Assembly (NCBI GenBank): GCA_020437105.1
Contig: JAGQWR010000039.1
Coordinates: forward strand, 18,963-82,962
Direction: 5' to 3'
Length of the DNA: 64,000 bases
Origin: Saprospiraceae bacterium
Lineage (GTDB): Bacteria > Bacteroidota > Bacteroidia > Chitinophagales > Saprospiraceae
In this document: piece by piece, positions 1 to 8,919 of the stretch
How positions within the stretch are numbered: the first letter of the stretch is position 1
How the letters are laid out: every line of letters begins with the position of its first letter
Notes under the pieces: generated by a model
The model's database searches: none
Seen by the model: only the letters and a program-made list of their open reading frames with translations
What the model was told of the DNA's origin: nothing
Translations under genes and position numbers: made by a program

Positions 1-499
1 TATAGTCGTGAAAAGGAAAACCAGTAGCCAACAGGCATTGATGCAGATCTCCAACCTCTCTTGGCTTAATCCTTTTCTCATTCAGCCAGGCTCCTCCTCC
101 TTTCCAGGCATAGAAACATTCATCCTGGTTAATCTCATATACGATCCCAAGCTGGTACTCTCCCTTATATTCCAGTGCAACGCTGATGGAAAAACAAGGG
201 AGGCCATGCAGAAAATTGGTCGTGCCATCCAGCGGGTCAATGATCCATTTATAATCACTGACAAGCATTATAGACATGCCTTCTTCTGTGAGAAATGTGG
301 CATCCTGAATCAGCGGCCCCAGGCCTGCCACCAACATTTCCTCGGAGGTAGTATCAACATAACTAACCAGATCGTGCAGGCCTTTCTCCTCAATATCTTC
401 TGATGCAACCATTCCTATCTGTTCACGGATAAAAGTTGCAGCAAGCGCTACTACTTCTCTCGCCTGACCACAAATTGTTTCTAATTCCTGACTTTCCAT
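1..499 (-). CDS. Inositol monophosphatase family protein (C-terminal part cut by window edge)
   Basis: Magnesium-dependent sugar-phosphatase superfamily (IMPase/SuhB), which dephosphorylates inositol phosphate or related sugar phosphates in the cytoplasm. Read from the ATG at 499, about 166 residues are visible. They include the metal-binding Glu in LTEEG and the family signature WIIDPLDGTTNFLHG, with the two metal-binding Asp residues, followed by a strand like ISVALEYKGEYQLGIVY. The C-terminal half, with the second signature, lies beyond the left edge. The start is only 8 nt downstream of the hpt stop, so the gene is probably the third in an operon with the M28 peptidase and hpt. The exact substrate cannot be told: suhB, cysQ-like and true IMPase members share these motifs. 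Family assignment is firm. Confidence 0.9.
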   Translation of the reverse strand, partial: MESQELETICGQAREVVALAATFIREQIGMVASEDIEEKGLHDLVSYVDTTSEEMLVAGLGPLIQDATFLTEEGMSIMLVSDYKWIIDPLDGTTNFLHGLPCFSISVALEYKGEYQLGIVYEINQDECFYAWKGGGAWLNEKRIKPREVGDLHQCLLATGFPFHDY

Positions 500-507
500 T
501 TGATTAT

Positions 508-1053
508 TTATTCTTCAACCATCAATTGCCAGATCCCTGGAAGGTTTCGTCCCAGTTCGTTATAATCCATTCCGTATCCAACTACAAAAAGCGACGGAAT
601 TTCAAACCCGCAATAATCAATATCCAAGGGCACGGCCAATTCATCCGGTTTTACAAGCAAGCTTATGATGGCAACAGAGGCCGGATTCAACTCCTTTACC
701 CGGAGTAATAGATTCTGCATCGTTAATCCCGAATCGATTATATCTTCTACAATGATAACATGACGATCTTTTAGCGAGAAATTCATTCCAATCAGTGTGT
801 TGATCTCTCCACTTGAACTCACCCCCTGATAGGAGGCCAGCTTTACAAAGCTCGTAATACATTTTCCTGAAAAAGCTCGTACTAAATCAGCTGCAAAAAT
901 GAATGACCCATTCAAAATGGCCAGAAAAACAGGTTCTTTTCCGGCGTAATCGCGCGAAAGCGTATTAGCTAATTCCAGTACCCTGGCATTTATGGCTTGC
1001 GCCGAAATAAAGGGCTGAAAAGTTAAATCATGTAACTTCAAAATCGCAGACAT
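508..1053 (-). CDS. hpt: Hypoxanthine phosphoribosyltransferase
   Basis: Purine salvage enzyme that transfers the phosphoribosyl group of PRPP to hypoxanthine (and usually guanine) to give IMP or GMP in the cytoplasm. The 181-residue length is normal. The PRPP-binding signature VIIVEDIIDSGLT is at residues 99-111. An early LNGSFIFAADL segment (about 47-57) matches the PPi-binding loop region, and the C-terminal VVGYGMDYNELGRNLP is typical of bacterial Hpt. It begins 6 nt after the stop of the M28 peptidase gene and ends 8 nt before the IMPase-family start, so co-transcription is likely. Nothing unusual was seen. Confidence 0.96.
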   Translation of the reverse strand: MSAILKLHDLTFQPFISAQAINARVLELANTLSRDYAGKEPVFLAILNGSFIFAADLVRAFSGKCITSFVKLASYQGVSSSGEINTLIGMNFSLKDRHVIIVEDIIDSGLTMQNLLLRVKELNPASVAIISLLVKPDELAVPLDIDYCGFEIPSLFVVGYGMDYNELGRNLPGIWQLMVEE

Positions 1054-1059
1054 TCGTAC

Positions 1060-2469
1060 TTATTCTAATCCGTATTTATCTAACAAATAAACTAAACTTG
1101 CCATTGCAGCTGATCCGAGCTGTAATTCCCTTCTGTTGACCGCCTCTATGCGATCTGTGTGGGTATGATGAAAATCAAAATAACGCTGCGAATCCGGCAC
1201 AAAACCAAGTAATAAGCCTTTTTGATCTTTTAACCCGGAAATATCTGCTCCGGATCCACCTGTCGAAAAATGGAGTCCGTAGGGCTCCAACAAGGGCAGC
1301 CAGGTGGTCAACTGTCGATACTTAGCCTGAAGTACATCCGCGTGCCCGTCTGCTGAAAACCCCTGTGGAGTAAATCCACCCCGATCAGACTCAATAGCAG
1401 CCATATGATACTCGGAGGCAGCATTAGAGGCAGCCCAATAGGCTTTTCCACCTGCCAAGCCGTTTTCTTCATTCATAAACAATACACAACGGATGGTGCG
1501 CTTTGGTTTATAGCCCAGTGATTTCAACAAAAACAAGACATCCATCGATTGTACACAACCAGAACCGTCATCATGCGCACCCTGTCCTGTATCCCAGGAA
1601 TCTAAATGCCCTCCGACCAATATAAGTTCATCCGGATATTCGCTTCCGCGGATTTCACCTATGACATTATAAGAAGTTACCGGGGTCAACATCGCACAAT
1701 TTGTTTGGATATATACCCGAACGGCCTGCATCTTCAACAGTCTGCTCAACTTATCTGAATCATTTGTGCTGATCGCTACAGCTGGAATTTGCTTTACCCC
1801 GTCTTCATACACCGTAGAACCTGTATGCGGAATATCGTCTCGTCTATTGGTCATTGAACGCACCAGAACAGCAAGCGCTCCATGTTTTGCCGCCTTAGAC
1901 GCTCCATATACCCGTTGATCTACTGCTCCTCCGTAAGCAGCAAAGGTATTGATCTGATTGGGATCCATTTCCCGGTTAAAGAAAACGATTTTCCCTTTTA
2001 CAGATCCCCGGGCACCCAGGGCATCTAATTCATCAAAAGACTTTACTTCCACAATTTCTGCAGCAATTCCATCCGGCCCTGTTCCAACAGAATTTCCAAG
2101 TGCTGTGGCTTTTAAATCAAAGGACCCCATTGCCGATTGCGCTACCCGGACAACTTCCGGATTTCCACGTACCCAGCGGGGTACTTCGCAGGCTTGCAGA
2201 TAAACAGTATCCAGGCCCATGGTATCCAACATTTGACGGGTATATTCAACTGCTGCTGCAGCCTGTGGGGAGCCGGCTAAACGGCCTCCAATATCTGTTG
2301 TCAGATGATAAAGCCATGGATAAGCCTGTCCGTGACTCAGCGCCTGGTCATAAACCGACCGGATAAAGAAGGCATCTTCATCCGTTTGCGCCTCCATTGT
2401 AAGCGTACAAAAAACACTAAGTACCACTATAACGTACTTCAGATGCTTGAAAAGGTAAGAAAATGCCAT
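1060..2469 (-). CDS. Secreted M28 family zinc metallopeptidase (carboxypeptidase Q-like)
   Basis: Predicted exported di-zinc exopeptidase. The N-terminus has a signal peptide (hydrophobic core VIVVLSVFCTLTMEAQ). A PA-like insert probably lies around residues 130-240. The catalytic part carries H288 in GGHLDSWDTG, D300 in AHDDGSG and the E334-E335 pair in FMNEENG, matching the M28 ligands and general base. At 469 residues it fits the plasma glutamate carboxypeptidase/carboxypeptidase Q group, which removes residues from small peptides; the substrate is not readable. It is first in a likely operon with hpt (6-nt gap) and the IMPase gene. No T9SS C-terminal domain is visible, so it is probably periplasmic or leaves the cell by another route. 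Start: the ATG at 2469 gives a clean signal peptide. Confidence 0.92.
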   Translation of the reverse strand: MAFSYLFKHLKYVIVVLSVFCTLTMEAQTDEDAFFIRSVYDQALSHGQAYPWLYHLTTDIGGRLAGSPQAAAAVEYTRQMLDTMGLDTVYLQACEVPRWVRGNPEVVRVAQSAMGSFDLKATALGNSVGTGPDGIAAEIVEVKSFDELDALGARGSVKGKIVFFNREMDPNQINTFAAYGGAVDQRVYGASKAAKHGALAVLVRSMTNRRDDIPHTGSTVYEDGVKQIPAVAISTNDSDKLSRLLKMQAVRVYIQTNCAMLTPVTSYNVIGEIRGSEYPDELILVGGHLDSWDTGQGAHDDGSGCVQSMDVLFLLKSLGYKPKRTIRCVLFMNEENGLAGGKAYWAASNAASEYHMAAIESDRGGFTPQGFSADGHADVLQAKYRQLTTWLPLLEPYGLHFSTGGSGADISGLKDQKGLLLGFVPDSQRYFDFHHTHTDRIEAVNRRELQLGSAAMASLVYLLDKYGLE

Positions 2470-2508
2470 AGTTCAAAAAATAATTTTACAAATCAGTAAA
2501 AAAACAAT

Positions 2509-2516
2509 CAAAAATA
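2509..2516 (-). promoter_or_regulatory. Candidate -7 element for the M28 peptidase-hpt operon
   Basis: On the minus strand the octamer TATTTTTG fits the Bacteroidota -7 consensus TAnnTTTG. It lies about 40 nt upstream of the peptidase ATG, which would give a leader of roughly 33 nt. No TTG is found at the usual -33 distance (the bases there are T-rich), so this is a partial match. Confidence 0.4.
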
Positions 2517-2674
2517 GCCCTATTTAGAATCATCATAAAATTTCGTAAACAGAACGTCTTCAAAACTTTATTCCTTTGAATCCAAATAAACCAGAAAATA
2601 TTCTCAATTCATGAAATACACCTGCCAGACTTTTCAAAAAATGCCCACAAAGAGAAAAAAGTTACTCTAAGTAA

Positions 2675-2705
2675 TTGTACATTTTACATTAAGTATGTAT
2701 ATTTG
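2675..2705 (+). promoter_or_regulatory. Promoter of a putative small RNA
   Basis: TTG at 2675-2677 and TATATTTG at 2698-2705, separated by exactly 20 nt, match the Bacteroidota housekeeping promoter (TTG-N17-23-TAnnTTTG). No gene starts downstream on this strand. The only downstream signal is a terminator hairpin about 45 nt later. Confidence 0.6.
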
Positions 2706-2711
2706 ATGAAC

Positions 2712-2786
2712 GAAACACTAAAGAATAATTTGGTTTTATTTGGTTAGGGCTGAGGTGGTGCTTACAAGCACTACCTCTTTTTTTTT
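2712..2786 (+). ncRNA. Candidate small RNA of about 75 nt
   Basis: Transcription from the promoter at 2675-2705 would begin near 2712. It would stop at the hairpin 2752-2777 (stem GAGGTGGTGCTT/AAGCACTACCTC with one G-T pair), which runs straight into nine T residues. The short transcript has no convincing reading frame: an ATG at 2706 opens 13 codons but precedes the predicted start site. It sits between the M28 peptidase promoter and the end of the sigma-factor operon, opposite in strand to both. It resembles no RNA family I recognise. The promoter and terminator are seen; expression is inferred. Confidence 0.45.
2752..2786 (+). terminator. Intrinsic terminator of the putative small RNA
   Basis: A near-perfect 12-bp stem (2752-2763 with 2766-2777) with a very short loop, followed by TTTTTTTTT (2778-2786). 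Read on the minus strand it lacks a T-run, so it acts on the plus strand, where no protein gene lies upstream. Confidence 0.7.
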
Positions 2787-2830
2787 GTAAGGTAGCCATC
2801 CCACCTGTTTCATCCAAGTACACCAAAACA

Positions 2831-2863
2831 AAAGGCGGTCCTCCTCTCAAGGAAAACCGCCTT
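2831..2863 (-). terminator. Terminator of the ECF sigma factor operon
   Basis: AAGGCGGT (2863-2856 on the minus strand) pairs with ACCGCCTT (2839-2832) across a 16-nt loop and is followed by TTGTTTTGG. It lies 37 nt past the stop of the Spy-like gene. Confidence 0.7.
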
Positions 2864-2899
2864 ACTAAATCACCTAGTTCAAACAAAGGCAACTGTCCT

Positions 2900-3355
2900 T
2901 TATTCATGCTTTCGATCCTGCATGCGATCTTGTCTGCGCTGCTGGATCTCTTCGATCAGTTTCTCTTTAAATTCCCGTTCTGCTTCGGTTAACATCACCA
3001 ATTTTTTGGCAGGAACCACCTTTTTCAACCGGGTCAGGTAGTCTTTTTTCAGATTCAAGACTTCCTGTTCCATCTGCAAATGATTGTTAATCAGCTCATT
3101 TGCTTCGCTTTCATTTAAAGTTCCGAGGCCTTTTGCCGGCCTGTAAGAATCCTTGATCGCTTGTTCCTTTTCCTGGAATTCATTATAAATTGGCCAAAAC
3201 ACCTGTGATTCCTCGGGTGTCAGTCGAAGCCGATCTGAGATATACGCGGCATGCATGGAGCGAATCCGTCCTTCCGCTTCAGGTCTGGGCTGTCCCAGTG
3301 CTGTTACTGTGGCAAGCAGTAGCATACTCCCGGCTAAAATGATTTTTATTTTCAT
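2900..3355 (-). CDS. Spy/CpxP-like periplasmic protein encoded with an ECF sigma factor
   Basis: A 151-residue exported protein: signal peptide (IILAGSMLLLATVTALGQ), then an almost entirely alpha-helical, charged body. The pattern RLRLTPEESQVFWPIYNEFQEKEQAI matches the LTPEE-type helix of Spy/CpxP/LTXXQ proteins. In Bacteroidota, proteins of this shape are often annotated as the sensor of an ECF-type sigma factor. It is the last gene of a three-gene operon, 20 nt after the anti-sigma-like gene and just before a terminator. The likely role is a periplasmic envelope-stress sensor or chaperone modulating the sigma factor. Family is inferred from pattern; function is inferred from context. Confidence 0.7.
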   Translation of the reverse strand: MKIKIILAGSMLLLATVTALGQPRPEAEGRIRSMHAAYISDRLRLTPEESQVFWPIYNEFQEKEQAIKDSYRPAKGLGTLNESEANELINNHLQMEQEVLNLKKDYLTRLKKVVPAKKLVMLTEAEREFKEKLIEEIQQRRQDRMQDRKHE

Positions 3356-3375
3356 GCTATGTCCTTAATTTGTAT

Positions 3376-3897
3376 TTAATAGAGATCATCTAATTTATCC
3401 AACTCCAACTCATCTATATAATCATCCAGGTACTCGCCCAACTCCTCCTCATTTAATGACTCAGTATGGAGTTTTATGGAGGAAACGCCCTGATCGGAAG
3501 CAGCATATTCCACCAGTAGATCCAAATCAAAATCGTCTATATTCCGGTCGATATAACTTTCTATTTCTTCGCTGGAAAGTTGTGCAAATTCTGCTACCTC
3601 AGATTCTTGGTTTCTGTTTAACACCCAAAGACCGGCAACAACCAAAACAGCTATTGCAGCAAATGAAAAGGCTAATTTGGGTTGAAGCGACCATCGATAC
3701 GATGCAGCAATCTTAGACAGCCAGGATGATTCCTGTTGGGGTGTGACCAATTTTTCAGCCACTTCTTTTTCCAAATTCCGAAAGTAGTTTGGCGGCACTG
3801 TCAACCCGCTTTCCTGCCCTTTAAGGCGTAGTAATAAAGGGGATAGAGCCTCCAATTCCTGTTGGATATCGGATTTTCTGTTTTGTGAATCTTTCAT
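3376..3897 (-). CDS. Single-pass membrane protein, probable anti-sigma factor
   Basis: 173 residues. The first roughly 80 residues are soluble and contain a helix like PNYFRNLEKEVAEKL. A single transmembrane segment (LAFSFAAIAVLVVAGLWVL, about residues 94-112) follows, then an acidic C-terminal tail with two related helices (EEIESYIDRNIDDFDLDLL and EELGEYLDDYIDELELDKL). It lies 11 nt after the ECF sigma factor stop and before a Spy-like periplasmic gene. That arrangement and topology are typical of a membrane anti-sigma factor with a cytoplasmic sigma-binding end. No ZAS zinc motif (HxxxCxxC) is present and no named family was recognised, so the role rests on topology and position. Confidence 0.65.
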   Translation of the reverse strand: MKDSQNRKSDIQQELEALSPLLLRLKGQESGLTVPPNYFRNLEKEVAEKLVTPQQESSWLSKIAASYRWSLQPKLAFSFAAIAVLVVAGLWVLNRNQESEVAEFAQLSSEEIESYIDRNIDDFDLDLLVEYAASDQGVSSIKLHTESLNEEELGEYLDDYIDELELDKLDDLY

Positions 3898-3908
3898 CTA
3901 TGTCCTTA

Positions 3909-4481
3909 TTAATCTACTGATTGCACATTACTTAAATAATGCTCAATCTTTTTTACTGCATGGTGGAAGGAAGCCTTTAAGGCCCCAACCGAAGTTTCCA
4001 AAATTTCCGACATTTCCTGATAAGGCATTTCATCAAAATACCGAAGTAGAAAAACCTGTCGCTGCCGATCCGGTAATTTGGTCAATGCCTGCTGCAACAA
4101 CATCTGTGCTCGGTTACCATCAAAATAGGGATCGGCTTCTAATTGGTTTATGACCATACTTTCCGGTGCATCAAGTGCATGAGCAGCGCGGCGCTTTTTT
4201 TTCTTCAGAAAGGTGATCGCTTCATTTGTTGCAATGCGATATAACCAGGTATATAACTGCGATTTTTGTTCAAACTGGCGAACATTTCTAAACACCTTTA
4301 CCAGGCAATTCTGAATAACGTCATTTGCGTCTTCATGCTCCACAACCATTCGTCGGACATGCCAATAAAGCCGCTCCTGGTACTTAGCCATTAACAGGCT
4401 AAATCCACTATCGAAGCTTGCTTCCTCTTTCAGCAAGTTTAGTATTTCCTCATCCGATATTTGACTGTGATTTTGGCTCAA
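3909..4481 (-). CDS. ECF RNA polymerase sigma factor
   Basis: 190-residue sigma-70 family protein of the extracytoplasmic-function type. Region 2 is seen as DVIQNCLVKVFRNVRQF...LYTWLYRIATNEAI. Region 4 is seen as LPDRQRQVFLLRYFDEMPYQEMSEILETSVGALKASFHHA, the helix-turn-helix for the -35 region. Sigma region 3 is absent, as expected. It heads an operon with a membrane anti-sigma-like protein and a Spy/CpxP-like exported protein (gaps of 11 and 20 nt), implying control by an envelope signal. The start ATG is 44 nt downstream of the O-antigen ligase-like stop. No clear promoter lies in that gap, so the operon may be read from inside or through the ligase-like gene. Confidence 0.93.
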   Translation of the reverse strand: MSQNHSQISDEEILNLLKEEASFDSGFSLLMAKYQERLYWHVRRMVVEHEDANDVIQNCLVKVFRNVRQFEQKSQLYTWLYRIATNEAITFLKKKKRRAAHALDAPESMVINQLEADPYFDGNRAQMLLQQALTKLPDRQRQVFLLRYFDEMPYQEMSEILETSVGALKASFHHAVKKIEHYLSNVQSVD

Positions 4482-4525
4482 TAAACCGATTTATACAATT
4501 TTGGACTCCCCAAACAAGGTCTGGT

Positions 4526-5764
4526 TTAATCCACCTTTGACTTTTCTCCGATTAATTGAAATTGGGTTTCGTTCCAGAGAAAAAAGGCGTAAAAAAATCC
4601 GAAAAACATAGCTCCACGTTGAGTTGCAAGCATACTTTCGGTAAGTGTAGATAAGGCAAACAGGATTAAAAAAAAGACGAGCAACTGCTGTTTCCTGCCA
4701 TTCCTGATAATAAAAGGAAACAGCAGAGATAAAATCCAAAATAATAGCCCGATCAAACCCAGTTCTACTGCTGTTTGAAGATACTGATTATGGGCATTCA
4801 GCGGGCCATCCAAACACTCTGCACAGTCTATTTGTCGATATTTACGTTCCAGGGCGGGCATTCCTCCTCCGGTTCCGGTTCCCCATATAGGCGATTCAGC
4901 CCAGGCGGTTTGAGCAGCAGCCCATAGTTCTAAGCGAATATTTCCAGCATCAACCTGTGGCGCACGCCATTCTGTAATTGCCCTGTTTATTCGATTACGG
5001 GTCGTTGGAATTGACCAGGCAATCGCTGAAAGCAAGAGCAGGGCGACAAACGCCCGGGCTATCCCACCCAACAGTTTCCCTTTCTGATAGCCCCACCATA
5101 AGAACCAAATCAATCCAACTACCAACAATAGGATCAACTGCATCCTGGCAGCCAACAAAAAGATGAATAGTACAGCATTCCCGACAAAAATGCGGTATAG
5201 AAAACGGTTATCCTTTTTTTTGAGAATGGCATCAACGGCCAAAATAATCCCGAAGTTGAGGTATAGGGCAAAATAGGTTGGATGAAAACGAAGGGGTGCC
5301 CCTAACTCTTTATATGAAAAAGTGTTCAGCCCGGTTTCCAGATAATTTGATGCAGCAGCGACATAACTTATCAACATGGCTCCACAGAGCCCTAAAATAA
5401 AGGAAACGCGGATTGAAGGTATTACTGGCTCATGCTGAACAGGACTCAGAAAAAACAAAAGTGGAAAAACGAGCAGAGACAGCTTTGTTTCTAATTCGCG
5501 CAAACCTGTTTCGGGGTAAGCAGACCAACTCAAACCGACTAAATAAAGCAGAAACAGCCCTAAAACAGGCCAAATACTTTTTTTCCTGAGCTGCCGTATG
5601 TGTTTAATTGGCTGTCCGCTAATAATCCAGAGCACAAACCAAATAGCCGTTATATAGGTTGCAATCCGGGGAGACAGGGGTAGAAAAAAAGAAAACAGCA
5701 CCACTGCGATTGTTCGCATAGTATGGTGCTGTTTATCCTGAAAGACCATATCAGATCTTTTCAA
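4526..5764 (-). CDS. O-antigen ligase family membrane protein
   Basis: 412-residue polytopic inner-membrane protein, with roughly ten to twelve hydrophobic segments across its length. Near the C-terminus is the Wzy_C/O-antigen ligase pattern: SPIWGTGTGGG followed about 35 residues later by AHNQYLQTAVELGLIGLLFW, which lies in or beside the catalytic periplasmic loop of WaaL-type and related glycan ligases or polymerases. The family joins or polymerises undecaprenyl-linked glycans at the periplasmic face. Here it is isolated from any polysaccharide locus: infB lies 21 nt upstream and the sigma operon downstream. It may attach glycans to lipid A or to proteins; the acceptor is unknown. Confidence 0.85.
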   Translation of the reverse strand: MKRSDMVFQDKQHHTMRTIAVVLFSFFLPLSPRIATYITAIWFVLWIISGQPIKHIRQLRKKSIWPVLGLFLLYLVGLSWSAYPETGLRELETKLSLLVFPLLFFLSPVQHEPVIPSIRVSFILGLCGAMLISYVAAASNYLETGLNTFSYKELGAPLRFHPTYFALYLNFGIILAVDAILKKKDNRFLYRIFVGNAVLFIFLLAARMQLILLLVVGLIWFLWWGYQKGKLLGGIARAFVALLLLSAIAWSIPTTRNRINRAITEWRAPQVDAGNIRLELWAAAQTAWAESPIWGTGTGGGMPALERKYRQIDCAECLDGPLNAHNQYLQTAVELGLIGLLFWILSLLFPFIIRNGRKQQLLVFFLILFALSTLTESMLATQRGAMFFGFFYAFFLWNETQFQLIGEKSKVD

Positions 5765-5785
5765 TTATGGTCGCTTTCGCGAAAG

Positions 5786-8728
5786 TTAATCTAATGTTTG
5801 TTGTACTTCAATAATTTCGTAGGCCTCAATTGTATCATCGACCTTTATATCATTAAAGTTCTTAATCACGACGCCACATTCCATGCCTGATTTTACTTCT
5901 TTCACGTCATCTCTAAATCGGCGCAGAGAAGCGATTTCGCCTTTCGCACCTTCCTTGGTCGGGAAGACAACGATACCATCCCGGATAAGCCGGACATGAT
6001 TTTGGCGGAGAATTTTGCCATCTTCCACATAGCAACCGGCAATAGTACCCAGTTTACTGATTTTATAGATTTCGCGAACAGTCAGGTTGGCTACAATACG
6101 TTCTTCACGGGTTGGCTCAAGCATTCCTTCCATCGCTGCACGAATCTCTTCGATTGCTTCATAGATAATGGAATAGGTCTTAATTTCAACACCTTCGCGC
6201 TCTGCGATTTTCCGGGCTCCCAGTGATGGACGCACCTGGAATCCGACAATGATCGCATCGGATGCAGACGCCAACAGTACATCCGATTCAATGATCTGAC
6301 CTACTGCTTTGTGAATCACGTTGACCTGAATCGTTTCAACAGAGAGCTTGATAAGCGAATCTGCGAGTGCTTCGATAGAACCATCCACGTCTCCTTTTAC
6401 AATCAGGTTTAGCTCTTTGAACATACCGAGCGCCAAACGACGTCCGATTTCATCCAAACTAATCCGTTTGTTTGCCCGATTGGCTTGCTCCCGGGCTATT
6501 TGTCCACGACGGGAAGCCAAGTGACGGGCTTCCTGTTCGTTGTCCATTTCTTTAAATCGTTCACCTGCCTGAGGTGCGCCATTGAGACCTAATACCAGTA
6601 CAGGTACAGATGGTCCGGCTTTTTTAAGTCTTACTCCACGTTCATTAAACATGGCGCGAACTTTACCGGAGTATTCGCCTGCTACAATTGGATCGCCAAC
6701 CTCTAAGGTACCCGTTTGAACAAGGGCTTTGGTCACATAACCACGACCTTTATCCAGGGAGGCTTCCAAAACAGCTCCGAGCGCGGCCCGATTCGGGTTT
6801 GCTTTCAGTTCGAGCAAGTCGGCTGCAAAAATTATTTTTTCCAATAGAAGATCGACTCCATCACCAGTTTTGGCAGAGATGTCATGGGATTGATAATTTC
6901 CACCCCATTCTTCAATCAAAAGATTCATGCTGGCCAACTCCTGTTTAATACGTTCGGGTTGGGCGCCGTCTTTATCAATCTTGTTTATGGCAAAAACCAT
7001 TGGAACATTTGCCGCTTGTGCGTGGCTAATGGCTTCCCGGGTTTGTGGCATAATATTATCATCAGCAGCAATAATAATTACGGCAATATCTGTGATTTTC
7101 GCACCCCTTGCCCGCATCGCGGTAAAGGCTTCGTGGCCAGGTGTATCCAGGAAGGTAATCTTGCGGTCATCCGGACCAACAACTACCTCGTATGCACCGA
7201 TGTGCTGGGTAATACCCCCGGCTTCACCCTCAGCTACTTTCGCGCTTCGAATAAAGTCAAGCAGGGACGTTTTACCGTGGTCAACGTGGCCCATAACGGT
7301 AACAATCGGAGACCTTGGGATTAGATCGGCTGGATCATCCACAACTTCCTCTGCTTCATCAGACTCTTCCTGGACCGTTACAAATTCAATTTCGTGACCA
7401 AATTCCTCGGTAACCAATTCGATGATTTCCGCATCCAGACGTTGGTTTATCGAAACAATTACGCCGAGATTCATACAAGCCATGATCACATCGGAAACAG
7501 GCAAATTCATGATACTCGCAAGGTCCTGTACGGAAATAAATTCCGTGACCTGTAATTTATCTGTTTGCTGTTCTTGCTCCCGAATTTCCTGCTTTTCGCG
7601 AATCCGCTCACGGTTGTCGCGACGAAGTTTTTGACGTTTTTTCTTATTTCCGCCGGAAAGGCGAGCCATTGTAGCCTTGATCTTATCGTCGATCTCTTTT
7701 TGAGAAACCGTATCGCGCTCTTCCTGGGTACGTTTCGATCCGCCACCAGATTTCCGCTTGTCTGAAGGTGCGGAGGAAGGTGCATTTCCGGATACAGGTC
7801 TGGACGACACGGTACGCCGTTTGCGTTTCCGCTTAGGCTTATCGTCTCCTCCTTTATCACCTGCATTTCCTCCAGCATTTCCGGAACCCGGTGCTGGTTT
7901 TTCGTCTTTCTTTTTCTTCTTCTTGGTATCCTTTTCGATATTGATCTTTCCAAGAATCTTGAGGCCTCGTAGTTCGGGCGCCTCGGCTTTAATCAGACCA
8001 GGTTTTGGAGCTGCGGTAGCCAGGGGCTGTTGTGCTTCGGGTACATCCGATGCAACAGGGGCTTGATTTTCGGCAATTGGTTCGGGTTGTTTTTCCGTTG
8101 CTTCTTGCGGAGCAGCCGGTTTTTCAACCACTTCCGGTTTTTTTGCCTCTACCGGTTTCTTTTCTACCGGGGTTTCGGTTACGGGAGGAGTTGCAGGTTT
8201 AGCTGCTTTTTCCTTTTTATCCGCATCCAGGTCGATCTTCCCTTTAAACTTAAGCTGTACAAGTGGCTTTTTCTCTTCGTCTTCCTTGACCGGGCTCTTT
8301 TCAGCTACCGGTTCCGATTCTGGCTGAGCTTTAGGAGCAGGCACCGGATCCTGTTCTGGTTGAGGCTCAGGAACTGGCGCTTTGGGCGCTTCTTGTACGG
8401 GTGCTTCCTCTACTTGTTTTTCAACAGGAGGAGTTGGCGGTGCCGGTGGAGGTGAAGGCGGAGTTGGTGGAAGTACCACGGTAGCTCGTTCTTCTTTCTC
8501 CGGAGTATCCTTCTTAACAGAAGGGCGCGTACCAATAATCAATTGATCCGCCTTTTCTTTGATAGCAACGTCTTTCTGGAACTCTTTCAACAAGGCAGAC
8601 TCCATCTCATCGGTCACCTTCGCCGTCGGTTTGTTTTCAATCTCAAAGCCATTGTCGGAAAGAAATTCCACAATGGTAGTGACTCCAACATTTAATTCTT
8701 TTGCTACCTTAACTAGACGTTTCGACAT
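5786..8728 (-). CDS. infB: Translation initiation factor IF-2
   Basis: GTPase that places initiator tRNA on the 30S subunit and promotes subunit joining. At 980 residues it is long because of a low-complexity Pro/Glu/Lys/Ala-rich segment (about residues 75-270) between the N-terminal IF2-N helix bundle ([13 protein letters not shown]) and a basic KKKKKK/KRKRKRR stretch. The second IF2-N-like part is near 400-445. The G domain starts near residue 479 with GHVDHGKTS, then DTPGHEAF (near 527) and NKIDKDG (near 582). The C-terminal domains II-IV follow normally. It is the last gene of rimP-nusA-infB. A 191-bp spacer before it holds its own promoter-like sequence. Confidence 0.98.
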   Translation of the reverse strand: MSKRLVKVAKELNVGVTTIVEFLSDNGFEIENKPTAKVTDEMESALLKEFQKDVAIKEKADQLIIGTRPSVKKDTPEKEERATVVLPPTPPSPPPAPPTPPVEKQVEEAPVQEAPKAPVPEPQPEQDPVPAPKAQPESEPVAEKSPVKEDEEKKPLVQLKFKGKIDLDADKKEKAAKPATPPVTETPVEKKPVEAKKPEVVEKPAAPQEATEKQPEPIAENQAPVASDVPEAQQPLATAAPKPGLIKAEAPELRGLKILGKINIEKDTKKKKKKDEKPAPGSGNAGGNAGDKGGDDKPKRKRKRRTVSSRPVSGNAPSSAPSDKRKSGGGSKRTQEERDTVSQKEIDDKIKATMARLSGGNKKKRQKLRRDNRERIREKQEIREQEQQTDKLQVTEFISVQDLASIMNLPVSDVIMACMNLGVIVSINQRLDAEIIELVTEEFGHEIEFVTVQEESDEAEEVVDDPADLIPRSPIVTVMGHVDHGKTSLLDFIRSAKVAEGEAGGITQHIGAYEVVVGPDDRKITFLDTPGHEAFTAMRARGAKITDIAVIIIAADDNIMPQTREAISHAQAANVPMVFAINKIDKDGAQPERIKQELASMNLLIEEWGGNYQSHDISAKTGDGVDLLLEKIIFAADLLELKANPNRAALGAVLEASLDKGRGYVTKALVQTGTLEVGDPIVAGEYSGKVRAMFNERGVRLKKAGPSVPVLVLGLNGAPQAGERFKEMDNEQEARHLASRRGQIAREQANRANKRISLDEIGRRLALGMFKELNLIVKGDVDGSIEALADSLIKLSVETIQVNVIHKAVGQIIESDVLLASASDAIIVGFQVRPSLGARKIAEREGVEIKTYSIIYEAIEEIRAAMEGMLEPTREERIVANLTVREIYKISKLGTIAGCYVEDGKILRQNHVRLIRDGIVVFPTKEGAKGEIASLRRFRDDVKEVKSGMECGVVIKNFNDIKVDDTIEAYEIIEVQQTLD

Positions 8729-8829
8729 TCAGTAATTCATATTTAAATCCAAGCATGAAAGACCGCCCGGATCAAGCTGTTTCCAGCCATTTTGACAGAC
8801 TTTCTAATATGCCCGGCATTTATCGACTA

Positions 8830-8857
8830 CAAAGATAATTGAAATTAGCTATTTCAA
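8830..8857 (-). promoter_or_regulatory. Internal promoter for infB in the nusA-infB spacer
   Basis: On the minus strand TTG (8857-8855) and TATCTTTG (8837-8830) are 17 nt apart, within the TTG-N17-23-TAnnTTTG range. Transcription would begin near 8823, leaving a leader of about 95 nt before the infB ATG at 8728. This would uncouple infB from nusA. Confidence 0.55.
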
Positions 8858-8919
8858 CGGCTAAATAGGCGATATACCCGGCAAGCTGCGTATTTGGAAA
8901 ACTCAAACAGACAGGAGCC

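Noticed and set aside
2689..2907. 72-codon minus-strand frame after the Spy-like gene
   Set aside because: It runs through both the operon terminator and the small-RNA hairpin and has no protein-like pattern.
7507..7953. 148-codon minus-strand frame within infB
   Set aside because: Basic, low-complexity shadow of the Lys/Arg-rich IF-2 linker in another frame.
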